DNA of 39,460 nt from Thiohalobacter sp. (GCF_027000115.1 NZ_JALTON010000015.1:1-39460); one strand, 5' to 3'. Shown: positions 7,899 to 18,873, counted from the first letter of the stretch. Program-made: numbers and translations. The notes: generated from the letters alone by a model not told the origin.

Positions 7899-8978
7899 AT
7901 GATGAAGAAGATACTGGTACTGCCGGGTGACGGCATCGGGCCCGAGATCGTGGCCGAGGCGATGAAGGTGTTGCGCCACTTGACGGAGACGGCCGGCCTG
8001 GGGGTCGAGCTGAGCGAGGGCCTGGTGGGCGGCGCGGCCTATGACGAAACGGGTTCGCCGCTGCCGGAGGCCACGCTGGAGGCGGCGAAGGCCGCCGATG
8101 GCATCCTGCTGGGCGCCGTCGGTGGGCCGAAGTGGGAGCCGCTGGACATTGCGGTGCGTCCCGAGAAGGGCCTGCTCGGCCTGCGTGCGGGGCTGGGGCT
8201 GTTTGCCAACCTGCGCCCGGCCATCCTCTATCCCCAGCTCGCCGAGGCCTCCAGCCTCAGGCCCGAGGTGGTCGCCGGGCTGGACATCATGATCGTGCGC
8301 GAGTTGACCGGCGGCATCTATTTCGGCCGGCCGCGGGGGGTCCGCACGCTCGACAACGGTGAGCGCGAGGGGTTCAATACCCTGGTCTATTCGGAGTCGG
8401 AGATCCGCCGCATCGGCCGCGTCGCCTTCGACATCGCCGGCAAGCGTGGCGGGCGGGTGTGCTCGGTGGACAAGGCCAACGTGCTCGAATGCACCGAGCT
8501 GTGGCGCGAGGTCATGACCGGGCTGGCCGGCGAATACCCGGACATCGAGCTTTCGCACATGTACGTGGACAATGCCGCCATGCAACTGGTCCGGGCGCCC
8601 AAGCAGTTCGACGTCATCGTGACCACCAACATGTTCGGCGATATCCTCTCGGACGAGGCGGCCATGCTTACCGGCTCCATCGGCATGTTGCCGTCGGCCT
8701 CGCTCAACGAGCAGGGGCAGGGCATGTACGAACCCATCCACGGCTCCGCGCCGGACATCGCCGGCAAGGGTATCGCCAACCCGCTGGCGACCATCCTGTC
8801 CGTGGCCATGATGCTGCGCTACAGTCTCGACCAGCCGGCGCTGGCCGATCGCATCGAGGCCGCCGTCGGCGCCGTGCTCGACCAGGGCCTGCGCACGCCC
8901 GACATCATGCAGCCCGGCATGCGCGAAGTGGGCACGGCTGAAATGGGCGATGCCGTGGTCGCTGCGCTGCGGAATTGA
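7899..8978 (+). CDS. leuB: 3-isopropylmalate dehydrogenase
   Basis: NAD-dependent oxidative decarboxylation of 3-isopropylmalate to 2-ketoisocaproate, the third leucine step. 359 aa, full length. Landmarks: [13 protein letters not shown] at the N-terminus, [10 protein letters not shown] near 70, [10 protein letters not shown] near 137, VDKANVLE near 190, and the metal and substrate segment [26 protein letters not shown] near 240. Two adjacent ATG codons (7899, 7902) are equally possible starts; the difference is one residue. The ribosome binding site (GGGACGG) is modest. leuA is not in the window. Confidence 0.97.
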   Translation: MMKKILVLPGDGIGPEIVAEAMKVLRHLTETAGLGVELSEGLVGGAAYDETGSPLPEATLEAAKAADGILLGAVGGPKWEPLDIAVRPEKGLLGLRAGLGLFANLRPAILYPQLAEASSLRPEVVAGLDIMIVRELTGGIYFGRPRGVRTLDNGEREGFNTLVYSESEIRRIGRVAFDIAGKRGGRVCSVDKANVLECTELWREVMTGLAGEYPDIELSHMYVDNAAMQLVRAPKQFDVIVTTNMFGDILSDEAAMLTGSIGMLPSASLNEQGQGMYEPIHGSAPDIAGKGIANPLATILSVAMMLRYSLDQPALADRIEAAVGAVLDQGLRTPDIMQPGMREVGTAEMGDAVVAALRN

Positions 8979-8983
8979 TCATG

Positions 8984-9047
8984 GCCACGGAATCCACGGT
9001 ATCCACTGAAACAGATTATGTTCCGTGGATTCGGTGGATTCCGTGGC
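8984..9047. repeat. Palindromic repeat, copy 3 (leuB-asd gap)
   Basis: The most regular copy. Arm 8984-9012 and arm 9020-9047 are near-perfect inverted repeats (GCCACGGAATCCAC then ATCCAC in both) with a 7-nt loop (AGATTAT). It would form a stable hairpin in RNA or a cruciform in DNA. It starts 5 bp after the leuB stop and ends before the AGGAG of asd. There is no T-run, so it is not an ordinary intrinsic terminator. Confidence 0.85.
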
Positions 9048-9079
9048 TAATGAAGGCAACTTTCAGGAGTTAGGTGCAG

Positions 9080-10102
<1,023 letters not shown>

Positions 10103-10231
10103 GCTATAGTTGACCGGGAGCCGCTAAAGAAAAACCCTGACAGTCCGTTTACTTGCATCAAGTTTTTCAGACAGGCCACAGGTTCGGGCCCGCACCGGAG
10201 AGCGGCGCCCTTGACCACGAGAGGACACAAA

Positions 10232-12685
10232 ATGGTTAGGAAATCGGCCCTGGTCACGGCCATGCTCGGAGCCTTCGCCAGCCAGTCGTTCGCGCTCGGA
10301 CTCGGCGACATCAGACTCAATTCCGCCCTCAACCAGCCTCTCGACGCCGAAGTCGAGCTGCTGTCACCCACCCCCAAGGAACTCAACGAGCTGCGCGTGA
10401 CCCTGGCGCCGCCCGAGGCCTACCGGAAGGCGGGGCTGGAGCGGGTGCACTTCCATACCCGCATGCGGTTCAGCGTCGAGAAGCGCCCCGACGGCAGCGC
10501 GGTGGTCCGGATCACCACCCGCGATCCGGTGCGCGAGCCCTTCCTGGATTTCCTGCTCGAGGCGAGCTGGAGCGCGGGCCAGGTGATCCGCGAATACACG
10601 GTGCTCGTCGACCCCCCGGTCCTGATGCCTGCGCCGGCGCCGGCGACGCAGGCCGCGACCACGACTGCGCCGGCGCCCCGGACTGAACCGCGTCGGGCTG
10701 CGGCACCGCAGCCGGCCGTGCGCGCGCCGCGCATGACCGCCCGTGCCGGGGAATATGGCCCCACCCGGCGCAACGATACCCTGTGGCAGATCGCCGAACA
10801 GGTACGCCCCGACGGCGGGGTGACCATGGAACAGACCATGCTCGCGCTGCTGGAGGCCAATCCCGAGGCCTTCAGTCACGGCAACATCAACTACCTGAAG
10901 GCGGGCTACGTGCTGCGTATCCCCTCCCGCGAGGAGATGACCGCGATCAGCCAGGCCGAGGCCCGGCGCGAAGTCAGCCGCCAGAACCGCCTGTGGCGGG
11001 AAGGGCGGGCGTCGGCGACGCAGGCGGCCCGCAGCGGCACCATCGAGCGCAAGCCCGCAGCGACTGGCGGCGGCGCCGCGGCAGTGGCACCGGAGGCCCC
11101 GGCGGACGCCCAGCTCAAGCTGGTCGCACCGGACAAGGCCGCTTCGGCTTCCGCCGGTGCCGGTACCGGCGGCGAGGCCGCGCTGGACGATATGCGCAGC
11201 GAACTGGCGGTTGCCGTCGAGGCGGTCCAGGCCCAGCAGCAGCAGAACCAGGAACTCAGTGATCGCCTGGCCCAGCTCGAGGCCCAGATCGCCCAGCTGC
11301 ACCGTCTGATCCAGCTCAAGGACCAGGAGCTGGCCCGGTTGCAGGGCGGCGTGGCCGGACAGGCCCCTGTCCCGGCCGGGGAGACGCCTGCCGGGACTGC
11401 GCCGGCTGAAGCGGTGCCGGAAACGGCAGCCGAGTCCCCGGCAGTTGCCCCCGAACCGGAGACGCCGGCGACAGCCGCGCGAGCCCCGGAGGCCCAGCCC
11501 GGGTCCGTGCCGCCGTCGATGGAAGAAGAGATCGTCGAGGAGACCTCGGCACAGGTTGCGGACGAGGGCCTGGTGGCGAAGTTCATGAACAACCCGTTGT
11601 GGCAGGCGGGTGCCGCCCTGGTGGTAGTACTGATAGGCCTGTTCGCCTGGCTCGGCGGTCGCCGCCGGCGCATGGAAGGCACCGACTTCCAGGAAAGCAT
11701 CCTGGCGGGTGGCGAGGCGCCCCGGACACCGGCGCCGGCCACGCCGGCCCCGGCCACTGCAGCCGCAGCCGGGGCCGCGGCGGTTGCCGGTGCAGCGGAG
11801 CAGGCGGGTGCCCCGGCCGAGACGACGGCTGATCAGGGCAAGCAGGAGACGCCCTCGGATTCCACCCTGTTCACCGACTTCTCGGTCAGCGACATGGGGG
11901 CCATCCAGAACGAGGCCGAGGCCGATCCCATCGCCGAAGCCGATGTCTACCTGGCCTACGGTCGCTTCCAGCAGGCCGAGGAGCTGATCAAGAGTGCCAT
12001 CGAGGCCGAACCGGAGCGGATCGAACTGCGTGGCAAGCTGCTCGAGATCTACCATGCCGCCCGCAACGTTCCCGCCTTCGACGCCGAGGCCGAGGCCCTG
12101 GCCGCGCGTCTGGCCGGTGCCGAGGATCCGGTCTGGGATCACGTGATGGAGATGGGTCGCGAACTGAATCCCGGCAATCCGCTGTACGGCGGCGAGGGCG
12201 CCGAGGCAGCGGCCACGCCGGAGGCCCCTGAAGCCGAGCCCGAGGCATCCGCAGAGGCGACCGACGCGCTGGAGATGCTCGAGGGTCTGGAGGTTCCGGG
12301 CGGTGCGGGCGAAGAAGCGGCGCCGGCGGAGGAAGAAGACAACAGCCTGGAGTTCTCGCTGGAGGGGCTGGAGTCCTTTGGCGGAGAGAGCGAATCGCCC
12401 GAATCCGAGGCCGCCGCCCCGGCTGACGAGGGGCTCGATTTCCAGATGGACGAAAGCCCGACCGAGGATCTGGTCAGCAGCGCCACCGAGGAGATCGAGG
12501 AGGCGCTCGGTGGCGAGGGTTCGCTGGCCACGTCCGACGAGGTCGCTACCAAGCTGGATCTTGCCCGCGCCTATGTGGAAATGGGTGACCCGGAAGGTGC
12601 CCGCAGTATCCTCTCCGAGGTTCTGGACGAGGGCAACGAGGACCAGCGCAAGGAGGCCCAGGCGCTGCTCGACCAGCTCGGCTGA
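10232..12685 (+). CDS. fimV: FimV/HubP-family pole-organising protein
   Basis: A large inner-membrane protein with a peptidoglycan-binding periplasmic part, needed in relatives for polar assembly of type IV pili and other machinery. The 817 residues show: a signal-like opening (VRKSALVTAMLGAFASQSFA), the FimV N-terminal domain LGDIRLNSALNQPLDAEVEL, a LysM domain near 173-235 (NDTLWQIAEQVRP), a Gln-rich coiled coil near 318-372, one membrane helix near 457-475 (GAALVVVLIGLFAWL), then a long acidic cytoplasmic part ending in a TPR-like FimV C-terminal domain near 770-817. Start ATG 10232 follows GAGAGG. Flanked by asd and truA, as in pseudomonads. Confidence 0.95.
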   Translation: MVRKSALVTAMLGAFASQSFALGLGDIRLNSALNQPLDAEVELLSPTPKELNELRVTLAPPEAYRKAGLERVHFHTRMRFSVEKRPDGSAVVRITTRDPVREPFLDFLLEASWSAGQVIREYTVLVDPPVLMPAPAPATQAATTTAPAPRTEPRRAAAPQPAVRAPRMTARAGEYGPTRRNDTLWQIAEQVRPDGGVTMEQTMLALLEANPEAFSHGNINYLKAGYVLRIPSREEMTAISQAEARREVSRQNRLWREGRASATQAARSGTIERKPAATGGGAAAVAPEAPADAQLKLVAPDKAASASAGAGTGGEAALDDMRSELAVAVEAVQAQQQQNQELSDRLAQLEAQIAQLHRLIQLKDQELARLQGGVAGQAPVPAGETPAGTAPAEAVPETAAESPAVAPEPETPATAARAPEAQPGSVPPSMEEEIVEETSAQVADEGLVAKFMNNPLWQAGAALVVVLIGLFAWLGGRRRRMEGTDFQESILAGGEAPRTPAPATPAPATAAAAGAAAVAGAAEQAGAPAETTADQGKQETPSDSTLFTDFSVSDMGAIQNEAEADPIAEADVYLAYGRFQQAEELIKSAIEAEPERIELRGKLLEIYHAARNVPAFDAEAEALAARLAGAEDPVWDHVMEMGRELNPGNPLYGGEGAEAAATPEAPEAEPEASAEATDALEMLEGLEVPGGAGEEAAPAEEEDNSLEFSLEGLESFGGESESPESEAAAPADEGLDFQMDESPTEDLVSSATEEIEEALGGEGSLATSDEVATKLDLARAYVEMGDPEGARSILSEVLDEGNEDQRKEAQALLDQLG

Positions 12686-12899
12686 GGCCCGACCATGGAA
12701 AGCCGCGCGGCCCCGAGGCCGGGCGAAAATCCACCAGGGCCGCAGCAGGAAGCGGGCGGCCACAAACCGTGCTCCGGAAAATGGGGCCTGACTCCGGCCC
12801 GTCGCCCGCCAACACAACAGCTTGTCTACCGCCCACTTCCGCCCTGACGCAATATGCGGGCCAGCTCCCCGGGCCGTTGCTTTTGACCTGTAGGTTGTC

Positions 12900-13685
12900 A
12901 TGACCCGCATCGCACTCGGCATCGAATACGACGGCAGCGCCTTCAACGGCTGGCAGAGCCAGCCGCATGCGCCCAGCGTCCAGGACGCGGTGGAGGCGGC
13001 GCTGTCCAGGGTGGCCGACCATCGCGTGCGGGTGGTCTGCGCTGGGCGCACCGACACCGGCGTGCATGCCACCGCCCAGGTGGTGCACTTCGATACCCAT
13101 GCCGTGCGCGAGCGGCATGCCTGGGTGCTGGGGGGCAATGCCAACCTGCCGGACACCGTCAGTATCCTCTGGGCGCGCGAGGTCGCGGACGACTTCCACG
13201 CCCGGTTCTCGGCCCGGACCCGCAGCTATCGCTATGTCATCCTGCGCCGCGCCGCGCGGCCGGCGCTGCTGGCGCGGCGGGTGAGCTGGGTTCACAAGGC
13301 GCTCGATGTCGCGCCCATGCAGGCTGCCGCCCGCCATCTGCTGGGCGAGCACGACTTCAGCGCCTTCCGGGCACTGGCCTGCCAGGCGAAGCATCCGGTG
13401 CGCACCATCCACCGGCTGGAGCTGAGCGAGGCCGGTCCCTTCATCCATCTCGATATCGAGGCCAATGCCTTCCTGCACCACATGGTGCGCAACATCGCGG
13501 GCACCCTGATGGCGGTCGGCAGTGGCGAGCGCTCGCCGGACTGGGTCGCCGAGGTGCTGGCCGCGCGGGATCGGGCCCTGGCCGGGATTACCGCGCCCCC
13601 CGATGGCCTGTATCTCGTCGGCGTGCGCTATCCGCAGGCCTTCGGCCTGCCCGGGAGCGGGTGGTTGCCGGCGTTTCAGGCCTGA
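12900..13685 (+). CDS. truA: tRNA pseudouridine(38-40) synthase
   Basis: Makes pseudouridine at positions 38-40 of the anticodon stem-loop. 261 aa, full length. The opening MTRIALGIEYDGSAFNGWQSQ and the catalytic-aspartate motif CAGRTDTGVHA (near 50-58) identify it, with ARSYRYVI-like RTRSYRYVILRR and HHMVRNIAGTLMAVG further on. The ribosome binding site is weak (GTAGGT). The 214-bp gap after fimV holds no gene that I can see. In related bacteria trpF follows closely, but here a 384-bp gap carries an inverted-repeat element. Confidence 0.97.
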   Translation: MTRIALGIEYDGSAFNGWQSQPHAPSVQDAVEAALSRVADHRVRVVCAGRTDTGVHATAQVVHFDTHAVRERHAWVLGGNANLPDTVSILWAREVADDFHARFSARTRSYRYVILRRAARPALLARRVSWVHKALDVAPMQAAARHLLGEHDFSAFRALACQAKHPVRTIHRLELSEAGPFIHLDIEANAFLHHMVRNIAGTLMAVGSGERSPDWVAEVLAARDRALAGITAPPDGLYLVGVRYPQAFGLPGSGWLPAFQA

Positions 13686-13818
13686 TCCGCGTCCCGGCTC
13701 CGGCATGGCGCCCCGGGTGGGGGAGTGGCAAAATGGGCAATCCGGACGCGCGCTGCACGCTTGGCCTGTGCGCGCAATCCGACCATTGAATGACGAGCGA
13801 GGTTCCTTGAACACGCCA

Positions 13819-14063
13819 AGCCCGAAAGTTGCACGAAGCTGCCGGATGGATGTGCGTCTGGCGTGTTCGAGCGTGCCGCTTTGGAGCGAAAAGCGTAGCC
13901 ATTGCTACGTTTTGAGTGAAAAGCGGTGCGATCGGGCGCGCCAGGCGCGCAGACGCCGGCAGAGCGGTGCGGTAACAAACCGCTACCCGCTGATATACGA
14001 AGAATGCGCTTGATAAACATGGCGCGATTCCAGTTTTCAGCGGCTTCGTGCAATTTTCGGGCT
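13819..14063. repeat. Inverted-repeat-bounded non-coding element before trpF
   Basis: Arms 13819-13842 and 14040-14063 are inverted repeats (22 of 24 matching, starting AGCCCGAAAGTTGCACGAAG) enclosing 197 bp with no credible gene. Inside are nested palindromes, including 13877-13926 and a partly matching pair around GCGTCTGGCG (13854) and CGCCAGGCGCGCAGACGC (13939-13956). The design resembles a miniature inverted-repeat element or compound REP-type sequence. The right arm ends only 6 bp before the trpF start. The flanking 13686-13818 shows nothing further. Confidence 0.65.
13877..13926. repeat. Palindrome of the GTAGC/GCTAC family
   Basis: Left arm 13877-13899 and right arm 13904-13926 form a long imperfect hairpin with a CATT loop; the apex CGTAGC/GCTACG is perfect. 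Its complement (CGCTTTTCACTCAAAACG, then TAGCAATGGCTACG) closely follows the palindrome at 1601-1648, showing two dispersed members in this window. Neither lies in a gene. Confidence 0.65.
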
Positions 14064-14069
14064 AACCGG

Positions 14070-14690
14070 GTGCGGGTCAAGATCTGCGGCATTACCCGCA
14101 CCGAGGACGCGGCCGCCGCATCGGCAGCCGGTGCCGATGCCATTGGTCTGGTATTCCATAATCCAAGCCCCCGCGCGGTGACGCCCGCGCAGGCCGCCGC
14201 GCTGGCCGCCGCGCTGCCGCCGTTCGTGACCCGGGTGGGGCTGTTCGTGGATGCGTCGCCGGAGCGGGTGCGCGCCACGCTGGACGCGGTCCATCTGGAC
14301 CTGCTGCAGTTCCACGGCGATGAGCCGCCCGAGTACTGCGCGGCCTTCGGCCGGCCCTGGCTCAAGGCCATCCGCCTGCGCCCGGGCCTGGACCTGGCCG
14401 CCGAGGCGGAGCGTTACGCCGATGCCTGCGGCCTGCTGGTCGATGCCTGGCATCCGGAACTGCCCGGCGGTACCGGTGAGCTGGGCGACTGGTCGCGGAT
14501 TCCGGAGCGGCTGCCGCGGCCGCTGGTGCTGGCGGGCGGCCTGACGCCGGACAATGTCGGCGAGGCCATCGCCCGGGTGCGTCCCTGGGCCGTCGATGTC
14601 AGCAGCGGCGTGGAAAGCGAAAAGGGCATCAAGGATGCCGCATTGATCGAAGCCTTCATGCAAGGAGTGAATCGTGTCCACACCCAGTGA
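14070..14690 (+). CDS. trpF: Phosphoribosylanthranilate isomerase
   Basis: Third step of tryptophan synthesis, a TIM-barrel enzyme. About 206 aa from a GTG at 14070 ([14 protein letters not shown]), matching the conserved family start with its catalytic cysteine at residue 6. [13 protein letters not shown] near 80 and the phosphate-binding end [10 protein letters not shown] and [15 protein letters not shown] follow. There is only a poor ribosome binding site (CGGGCTAACCGG), lying where the upstream inverted-repeat element stops, so that insertion may have replaced the original leader. The frame is open further upstream (ATG 14019) but that text belongs to the repeat. The 3' end overlaps trpB by 17 bp. 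Confidence 0.95.
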   Translation: MRVKICGITRTEDAAAASAAGADAIGLVFHNPSPRAVTPAQAAALAAALPPFVTRVGLFVDASPERVRATLDAVHLDLLQFHGDEPPEYCAAFGRPWLKAIRLRPGLDLAAEAERYADACGLLVDAWHPELPGGTGELGDWSRIPERLPRPLVLAGGLTPDNVGEAIARVRPWAVDVSSGVESEKGIKDAALIEAFMQGVNRVHTQ

Positions 14691-15900
14691 GGCCGTCACG
14701 GCCACCACCGGCGAGCTGCCGGACGAGAACGGGCACTTCGGGCCCTACGGTGGACGTTTCGTCGCCGAGACCCTGATGGAGCCCATCGAGGAACTGCGCC
14801 AGGCCTACGAACGCCTGCGCAACGATCCCGAATTCCGGGCCGAGCTGGACCGCGATCTGGCCCACTACGTGGGTCGTCCGTCGCCGCTCTATCACGCCGA
14901 GCGCTGGAGCCGGCGGCTCGGCGGCGCGCAGATCTGGCTCAAGCGCGAGGATCTGAACCACACCGGCGCGCACAAGATCAACAACACCGTCGGCCAGGCC
15001 CTGCTGGCCCGCCACATGGGCAAGACGCGCGTGATCGGAGAGACCGGCGCCGGCCAGCACGGCGTGGCCACGGCCACGGTGGCGGCGCGGCTGGGCATGG
15101 AGTGCGTCATCTACATGGGGGCCGAGGACATCCGCCGCCAGGCCATCAATGTCTATCGCATGCGCCTGCTCGGGGCCGAGGTGATCGGCGTGGAGTCCGG
15201 CTCCAGGACCCTCAAGGACGCGCTCAACGAGGCCATGCGCGACTGGGTGACCCACGTCGATACCACCTTCTACATCATCGGCACCGTGGCCGGACCGCAT
15301 CCCTATCCGGCGCTGGTGCGCGACTTCCAGGCAGTGATCGGCCGGGAGGCGCGGCAGCAGATGCTGGATCAGGCGGGCTGCCTGCCGGATGCGCTGGTCG
15401 CCTGCGTGGGCGGAGGCTCGAACGCCATCGGCCTGTTCCATCCCTTCCTGGCCGACGAAGGTGTGGCCATGTACGGCGTCGAGGGTGGCGGCGAGGGCAT
15501 CGCAAGCGGCCGTCATGCCGCGCCCCTGTGCGCGGGGCGGCCCGGCGTGCTGCACGGCAACCGCACCTACCTGATGGAAGACGAGGACGGCCAGATCATC
15601 GAGACTCACTCCATCTCCGCAGGGCTGGACTATCCGGGCGTGGGGCCGGAACATGCCTGGCTCAGGGACATCGGCCGCGCGCAGTATGTGGCGGCCACCG
15701 ACAGCGAGGCGCTGGACGCCTTCCACGAACTGACCCGCACCGAGGGCATCCTGCCGGCGCTCGAATCCAGTCATGCCCTGGCCCACGCCGCGAAGCTCGC
15801 GCGCGAGATGCGCCCCGATCAGCATGTGGTGGTCAATCTGTCCGGACGCGGCGACAAGGACATCCACACCGTGGCGGCGCACGAGGGGATCGAGGTATGA
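14674..15900 (+). CDS. trpB: Tryptophan synthase beta chain
   Basis: PLP enzyme joining indole and serine to give tryptophan. 408 aa, of the usual TrpB1 type. The PLP lysine is in [10 protein letters not shown] (near 98), and the cofactor phosphate loop is VGGGSNAIG (near 245). Start GTG 14674 is set by AAGGAG 8 bp upstream, inside the end of trpF; this 17-bp overlap implies translational coupling. The stop overlaps the trpA ATG (ATGA). trpE, trpG, trpD and trpC are not present here. Confidence 0.98.
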   Translation: MSTPSEAVTATTGELPDENGHFGPYGGRFVAETLMEPIEELRQAYERLRNDPEFRAELDRDLAHYVGRPSPLYHAERWSRRLGGAQIWLKREDLNHTGAHKINNTVGQALLARHMGKTRVIGETGAGQHGVATATVAARLGMECVIYMGAEDIRRQAINVYRMRLLGAEVIGVESGSRTLKDALNEAMRDWVTHVDTTFYIIGTVAGPHPYPALVRDFQAVIGREARQQMLDQAGCLPDALVACVGGGSNAIGLFHPFLADEGVAMYGVEGGGEGIASGRHAAPLCAGRPGVLHGNRTYLMEDEDGQIIETHSISAGLDYPGVGPEHAWLRDIGRAQYVAATDSEALDAFHELTRTEGILPALESSHALAHAAKLAREMRPDQHVVVNLSGRGDKDIHTVAAHEGIEV

Positions 15901-16754
15901 GTCGCATCCAGGCCCGCTTCGAGCGGCTGAAATCCGAAGGTCGCAAGGTGCTCGTTCCCTATGTCACGGCCGGTGATCCGCAGCCGGACGTCACCGTGCC
16001 CCTGATGCATGCCATGGTCGAGGCCGGCGCCGACATCATCGAGCTGGGCGTGCCCTTTTCCGACCCCATGGCGGATGGTCCGACCATCCAGGCTGCCTGC
16101 GAGCGCGCCCTGCGCCATCACGTCAGCCTGCGCCAGGTGCTGGGCATGGTGCGCAGCTTCCGCGAGCGTGATGCCGACACGCCCGTGGTGCTGATGGGGT
16201 ATCTCAATCCCGTCGAAGTGATGGGTTACGAGGCCTTCGCCGAGGCTGCGCGCGAGGCCGGCGTCGATGGTGCCCTGACCGTCGACCTGCCGCCCGAGGA
16301 GGCGCATGATCTGGTGGTTGCCTTGCGGGGTGCCGGGATCGATCCCATCTTCCTGCTGTCGCCGACCACTGGCGAGACGCGCATGGACCGCATTGCCTCC
16401 GTGGCCAGCGGCTTTCTCTACTACGTGTCCTTCAAGGGCGTGACCGGCGCCAACCGGCTCGATGTGTCCGCGGTCGCCGAGAGGCTGAGCCTGATCCGGC
16501 GTCATACCGCGCTGCCGCTCGGTGTCGGCTTCGGCATCCGCGATGCCGAGTCGGCTGCCGCCGTGGCACGGGTGGCGGATGCCGTGGTGGTGGGCAGCGC
16601 GCTGGTGCAGCGGGTGGCGGAGCTGGCCGACCGGCCGGAGGCGATCGCCCCGGCGGTGACCGGGGTGCTGCGCGAGATGCGCGCGGCCATGGACGTGGCC
16701 ACAGGCGCGACCCATCCGGCGGCGCCCGGCAAGCAACAGGAAACAGGCTCATGA
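15897..16754 (+). CDS. trpA: Tryptophan synthase alpha chain
   Basis: Cleaves indole-glycerol phosphate and channels indole to TrpB. 285 aa, a little long because of an extra 15-20 residue tail ([19 protein letters not shown]). Landmarks: [13 protein letters not shown], catalytic Glu in [20 protein letters not shown] (near 46-65), [14 protein letters not shown], and the phosphate loop [10 protein letters not shown] with VVGSALV. The start codon overlaps the trpB stop (ATGA), and its own stop overlaps the accD start in the same way. The tail extends over the accD ribosome binding region (CAGGAAACAGG), which may be why it is unusual. Confidence 0.97.
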   Translation: MSRIQARFERLKSEGRKVLVPYVTAGDPQPDVTVPLMHAMVEAGADIIELGVPFSDPMADGPTIQAACERALRHHVSLRQVLGMVRSFRERDADTPVVLMGYLNPVEVMGYEAFAEAAREAGVDGALTVDLPPEEAHDLVVALRGAGIDPIFLLSPTTGETRMDRIASVASGFLYYVSFKGVTGANRLDVSAVAERLSLIRRHTALPLGVGFGIRDAESAAAVARVADAVVVGSALVQRVAELADRPEAIAPAVTGVLREMRAAMDVATGATHPAAPGKQQETGS

Positions 16755-17611
16755 GCTGGTTCGAGAAACTGATGCCCAGCCGCATTCGCACCGAGGGCGG
16801 CAGCAAACGCACGGTGCCGGAAGGCCTGTGGACCAAGTGCGACGCCTGCGGCTCGGTGCTGTACCGCGCCGAGCTGGAACGCAATCTCGAAGTCTGCCCC
16901 AAGTGCTCGCATCACATGCGCATCGGTGCGCGGCGGCGGCTGGAGACCTTTCTCGATGAATCGCCGCGTACCGAGCTGGCCGCCGAGGTGCATCCGGTCG
17001 ATGTGCTCAAGTTCAAGGACAGCAAGAAGTACAGGGATCGTCTCGCCCAGGCGCAGAAGAAGACCGGCGAGACCGATGCGCTGGTGGTGATGGAAGGAGA
17101 GCTGTGCGGCATCCCGCTGGTCGCCTGCGCCTTCGAGTTCGGCTTCATGGGCGGTTCCATGGGCGCGGTGGTGGGCGAGCGCTTCGTGCGCGCGGTCGAC
17201 CACTGCATGGAGCAGCGCATGCCGCTGGTCTGCTTCTCCGCCAGCGGCGGTGCGCGCATGCAGGAAGCCCTGTTCTCTCTGATGCAGATGGCCAAGACCT
17301 CGGCTGCGCTGGGGCGCTTGAAACAGGCCGGCCTGCCTTACGTTTCGGTACTCACCGATCCGACCATGGGGGGCGTGTCGGCCAGTCTGGCCATGCTGGG
17401 TGACGTGCACATCGCCGAGCCCAATGCCCTGATCGGCTTTGCCGGTCCGCGGGTGATCGAGCAGACGGTGCGGGAGACCCTGCCGGAAGGCTTCCAGCGC
17501 AGCGAGTTCCTGCTCGAACATGGCGCCATCGACATGATCGTCGATCGCCGCGAACTGCGCGAGCGCATCGCCCGCCTGCTGGCCATGTTCACCCACCGCG
17601 CGGCCTCCTGA
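16751..17611 (+). CDS. accD: Acetyl-CoA carboxylase carboxyltransferase, beta subunit
   Basis: With AccA it transfers the carboxyl group from biotin to acetyl-CoA, the committed step of fatty acid synthesis. 286 aa. The N-terminal zinc finger is complete (CDACG near 30 and CPKCSHH near 50), followed by the crotonase-like core: [41 protein letters not shown], and [15 protein letters not shown]. The start overlaps the trpA stop (ATGA), so Trp and fatty-acid genes are co-transcribed and coupled. The order trp-accD-folC is widely conserved in gammaproteobacteria. Confidence 0.97.
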   Translation: MSWFEKLMPSRIRTEGGSKRTVPEGLWTKCDACGSVLYRAELERNLEVCPKCSHHMRIGARRRLETFLDESPRTELAAEVHPVDVLKFKDSKKYRDRLAQAQKKTGETDALVVMEGELCGIPLVACAFEFGFMGGSMGAVVGERFVRAVDHCMEQRMPLVCFSASGGARMQEALFSLMQMAKTSAALGRLKQAGLPYVSVLTDPTMGGVSASLAMLGDVHIAEPNALIGFAGPRVIEQTVRETLPEGFQRSEFLLEHGAIDMIVDRRELRERIARLLAMFTHRAAS

Positions 17612-17622
17612 TCGCGGAAGCC

Positions 17623-18873
17623 GTGCGCTTCCCGACGCTGGACGCCTGGCTGGCGTGGCAAGAGACCCTGCATCCCCGCGCCATCGATCTCGGCCTGGAG
17701 CGGGTCGCGGTCGTGGCGCGCCGCCTCGGCCTGGACAAACCGTCCTGCACCACCGTCACCGTCGCCGGCACCAACGGCAAGGGCTCCAGCGTGGCCATGC
17801 TGGAGGCCGTGCTGCGCGCGGCGGGGCGGCGCGTGGGCGCCTATACCTCGCCGCACCTGCTGCGCTACAACGAGCGCATCCGCATCGACGGTTCGGAGAT
17901 CGATGATGCGTCGCTGATGGCCGCCTTCGAGCGCGTCGACCAGGCTCGTGGCGACACCACGTTGTCCTATTTCGAGTTCGGTACCCTGGCTGCGCTGCTG
18001 CTGTTCGCCGAGGCCGGACTGGACCTGCAGCTGCTGGAGGTGGGTCTGGGCGGTCGGCTGGATGCGGTCAATGTGGTGGCTGCCGATGTCGCGCTGGTCA
18101 CCCGCGTCGATCTCGACCATTGTGACTGGCTCGGCGACGACCGGGAATCCATCGGCCGGGAGAAGGCCGGTATCTTCCGCTGCGGCCGGCCGGCCATCGT
18201 TGCCGATCCCCGCCCGCCGGCCACGCTGGCCGAAACGGCTGCGGAGGTCGGTGCCGACCTGCGGCTGCGTGGCCGCGACTTTGACATTGCCCGTCTCGGT
18301 GCCGACGGTCGCTGGGACTGGACGGGCCGCAAATGGCGTTTCCAGGGCCTGCCTGCCCCGGCCTTGACCGGTGTGCACCAGTACGACAACGCTGCGGGTG
18401 TCCTCGCTGCGCTCGAAGCACTGCCGGGCGGTCTGGCGCCCCCTCGCGAGGCCGTTGCGGAGGGGCTGGCCGCGGTACGGCTGCCGGGACGGCTGGAGAG
18501 GCGCGCGGGCCGGGTTCCCCTGTTGCTCGACGTGGCCCACAATCCCGATGCCTGCGCGCGGCTGGCCAGTTACCTGGCCGCCAATCCAGTTCCCGGCCGC
18601 ACCCTGGCGGTGCTGGGTGTCCTGGCGGACAAGGATCTCGCGGACATGCTGGCGCCGTTGCGCGATCGGGTGGATGCCTGGTACGCCGCCACCACGGCGG
18701 GAACGCGCGGGTTGTCGGCGGAGGCCCTGGCGATGCGGCTGCGTGACGCGGGCATCGAGCCGGCGGGGCAGGGCAGGGTCGCGGCCCTGGTGACCGAATT
18801 GCAGCGCACGGCCGTGCCGGGGGACCGTATTCTGGTGTTCGGTTCCTTCCTGACCGTGGCGGAAGCGTTATAA
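17623..18873 (+). CDS. folC: Folylpolyglutamate synthase / dihydrofolate synthase
   Basis: Adds glutamate to dihydropteroate and extends the folate polyglutamate tail. 416 aa, Mur-ligase fold. The ATP loop is VTVAGTNGKGSSV (near 45-58), then YTSPHLLRYNERI (folate-binding loop near 80), TRVDLDHCDWLGDDRESIGREKAGI, and LLLDVAHNPDA in the C-terminal domain. Start GTG at 17623, 11 bp after accD, with CGGAAG as a weak ribosome binding site. It ends in a TATAAT-containing stop region that may promote dedD. Confidence 0.96.
   Translation: MRFPTLDAWLAWQETLHPRAIDLGLERVAVVARRLGLDKPSCTTVTVAGTNGKGSSVAMLEAVLRAAGRRVGAYTSPHLLRYNERIRIDGSEIDDASLMAAFERVDQARGDTTLSYFEFGTLAALLLFAEAGLDLQLLEVGLGGRLDAVNVVAADVALVTRVDLDHCDWLGDDRESIGREKAGIFRCGRPAIVADPRPPATLAETAAEVGADLRLRGRDFDIARLGADGRWDWTGRKWRFQGLPAPALTGVHQYDNAAGVLAALEALPGGLAPPREAVAEGLAAVRLPGRLERRAGRVPLLLDVAHNPDACARLASYLAANPVPGRTLAVLGVLADKDLADMLAPLRDRVDAWYAATTAGTRGLSAEALAMRLRDAGIEPAGQGRVAALVTELQRTAVPGDRILVFGSFLTVAEAL

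Noticed and set aside
10364-13156. 930-codon minus-strand open frame opposite fimV and truA
   Set aside because: Low-complexity Arg/Gly/Leu text lying antisense to fimV and truA, both clearly identified.
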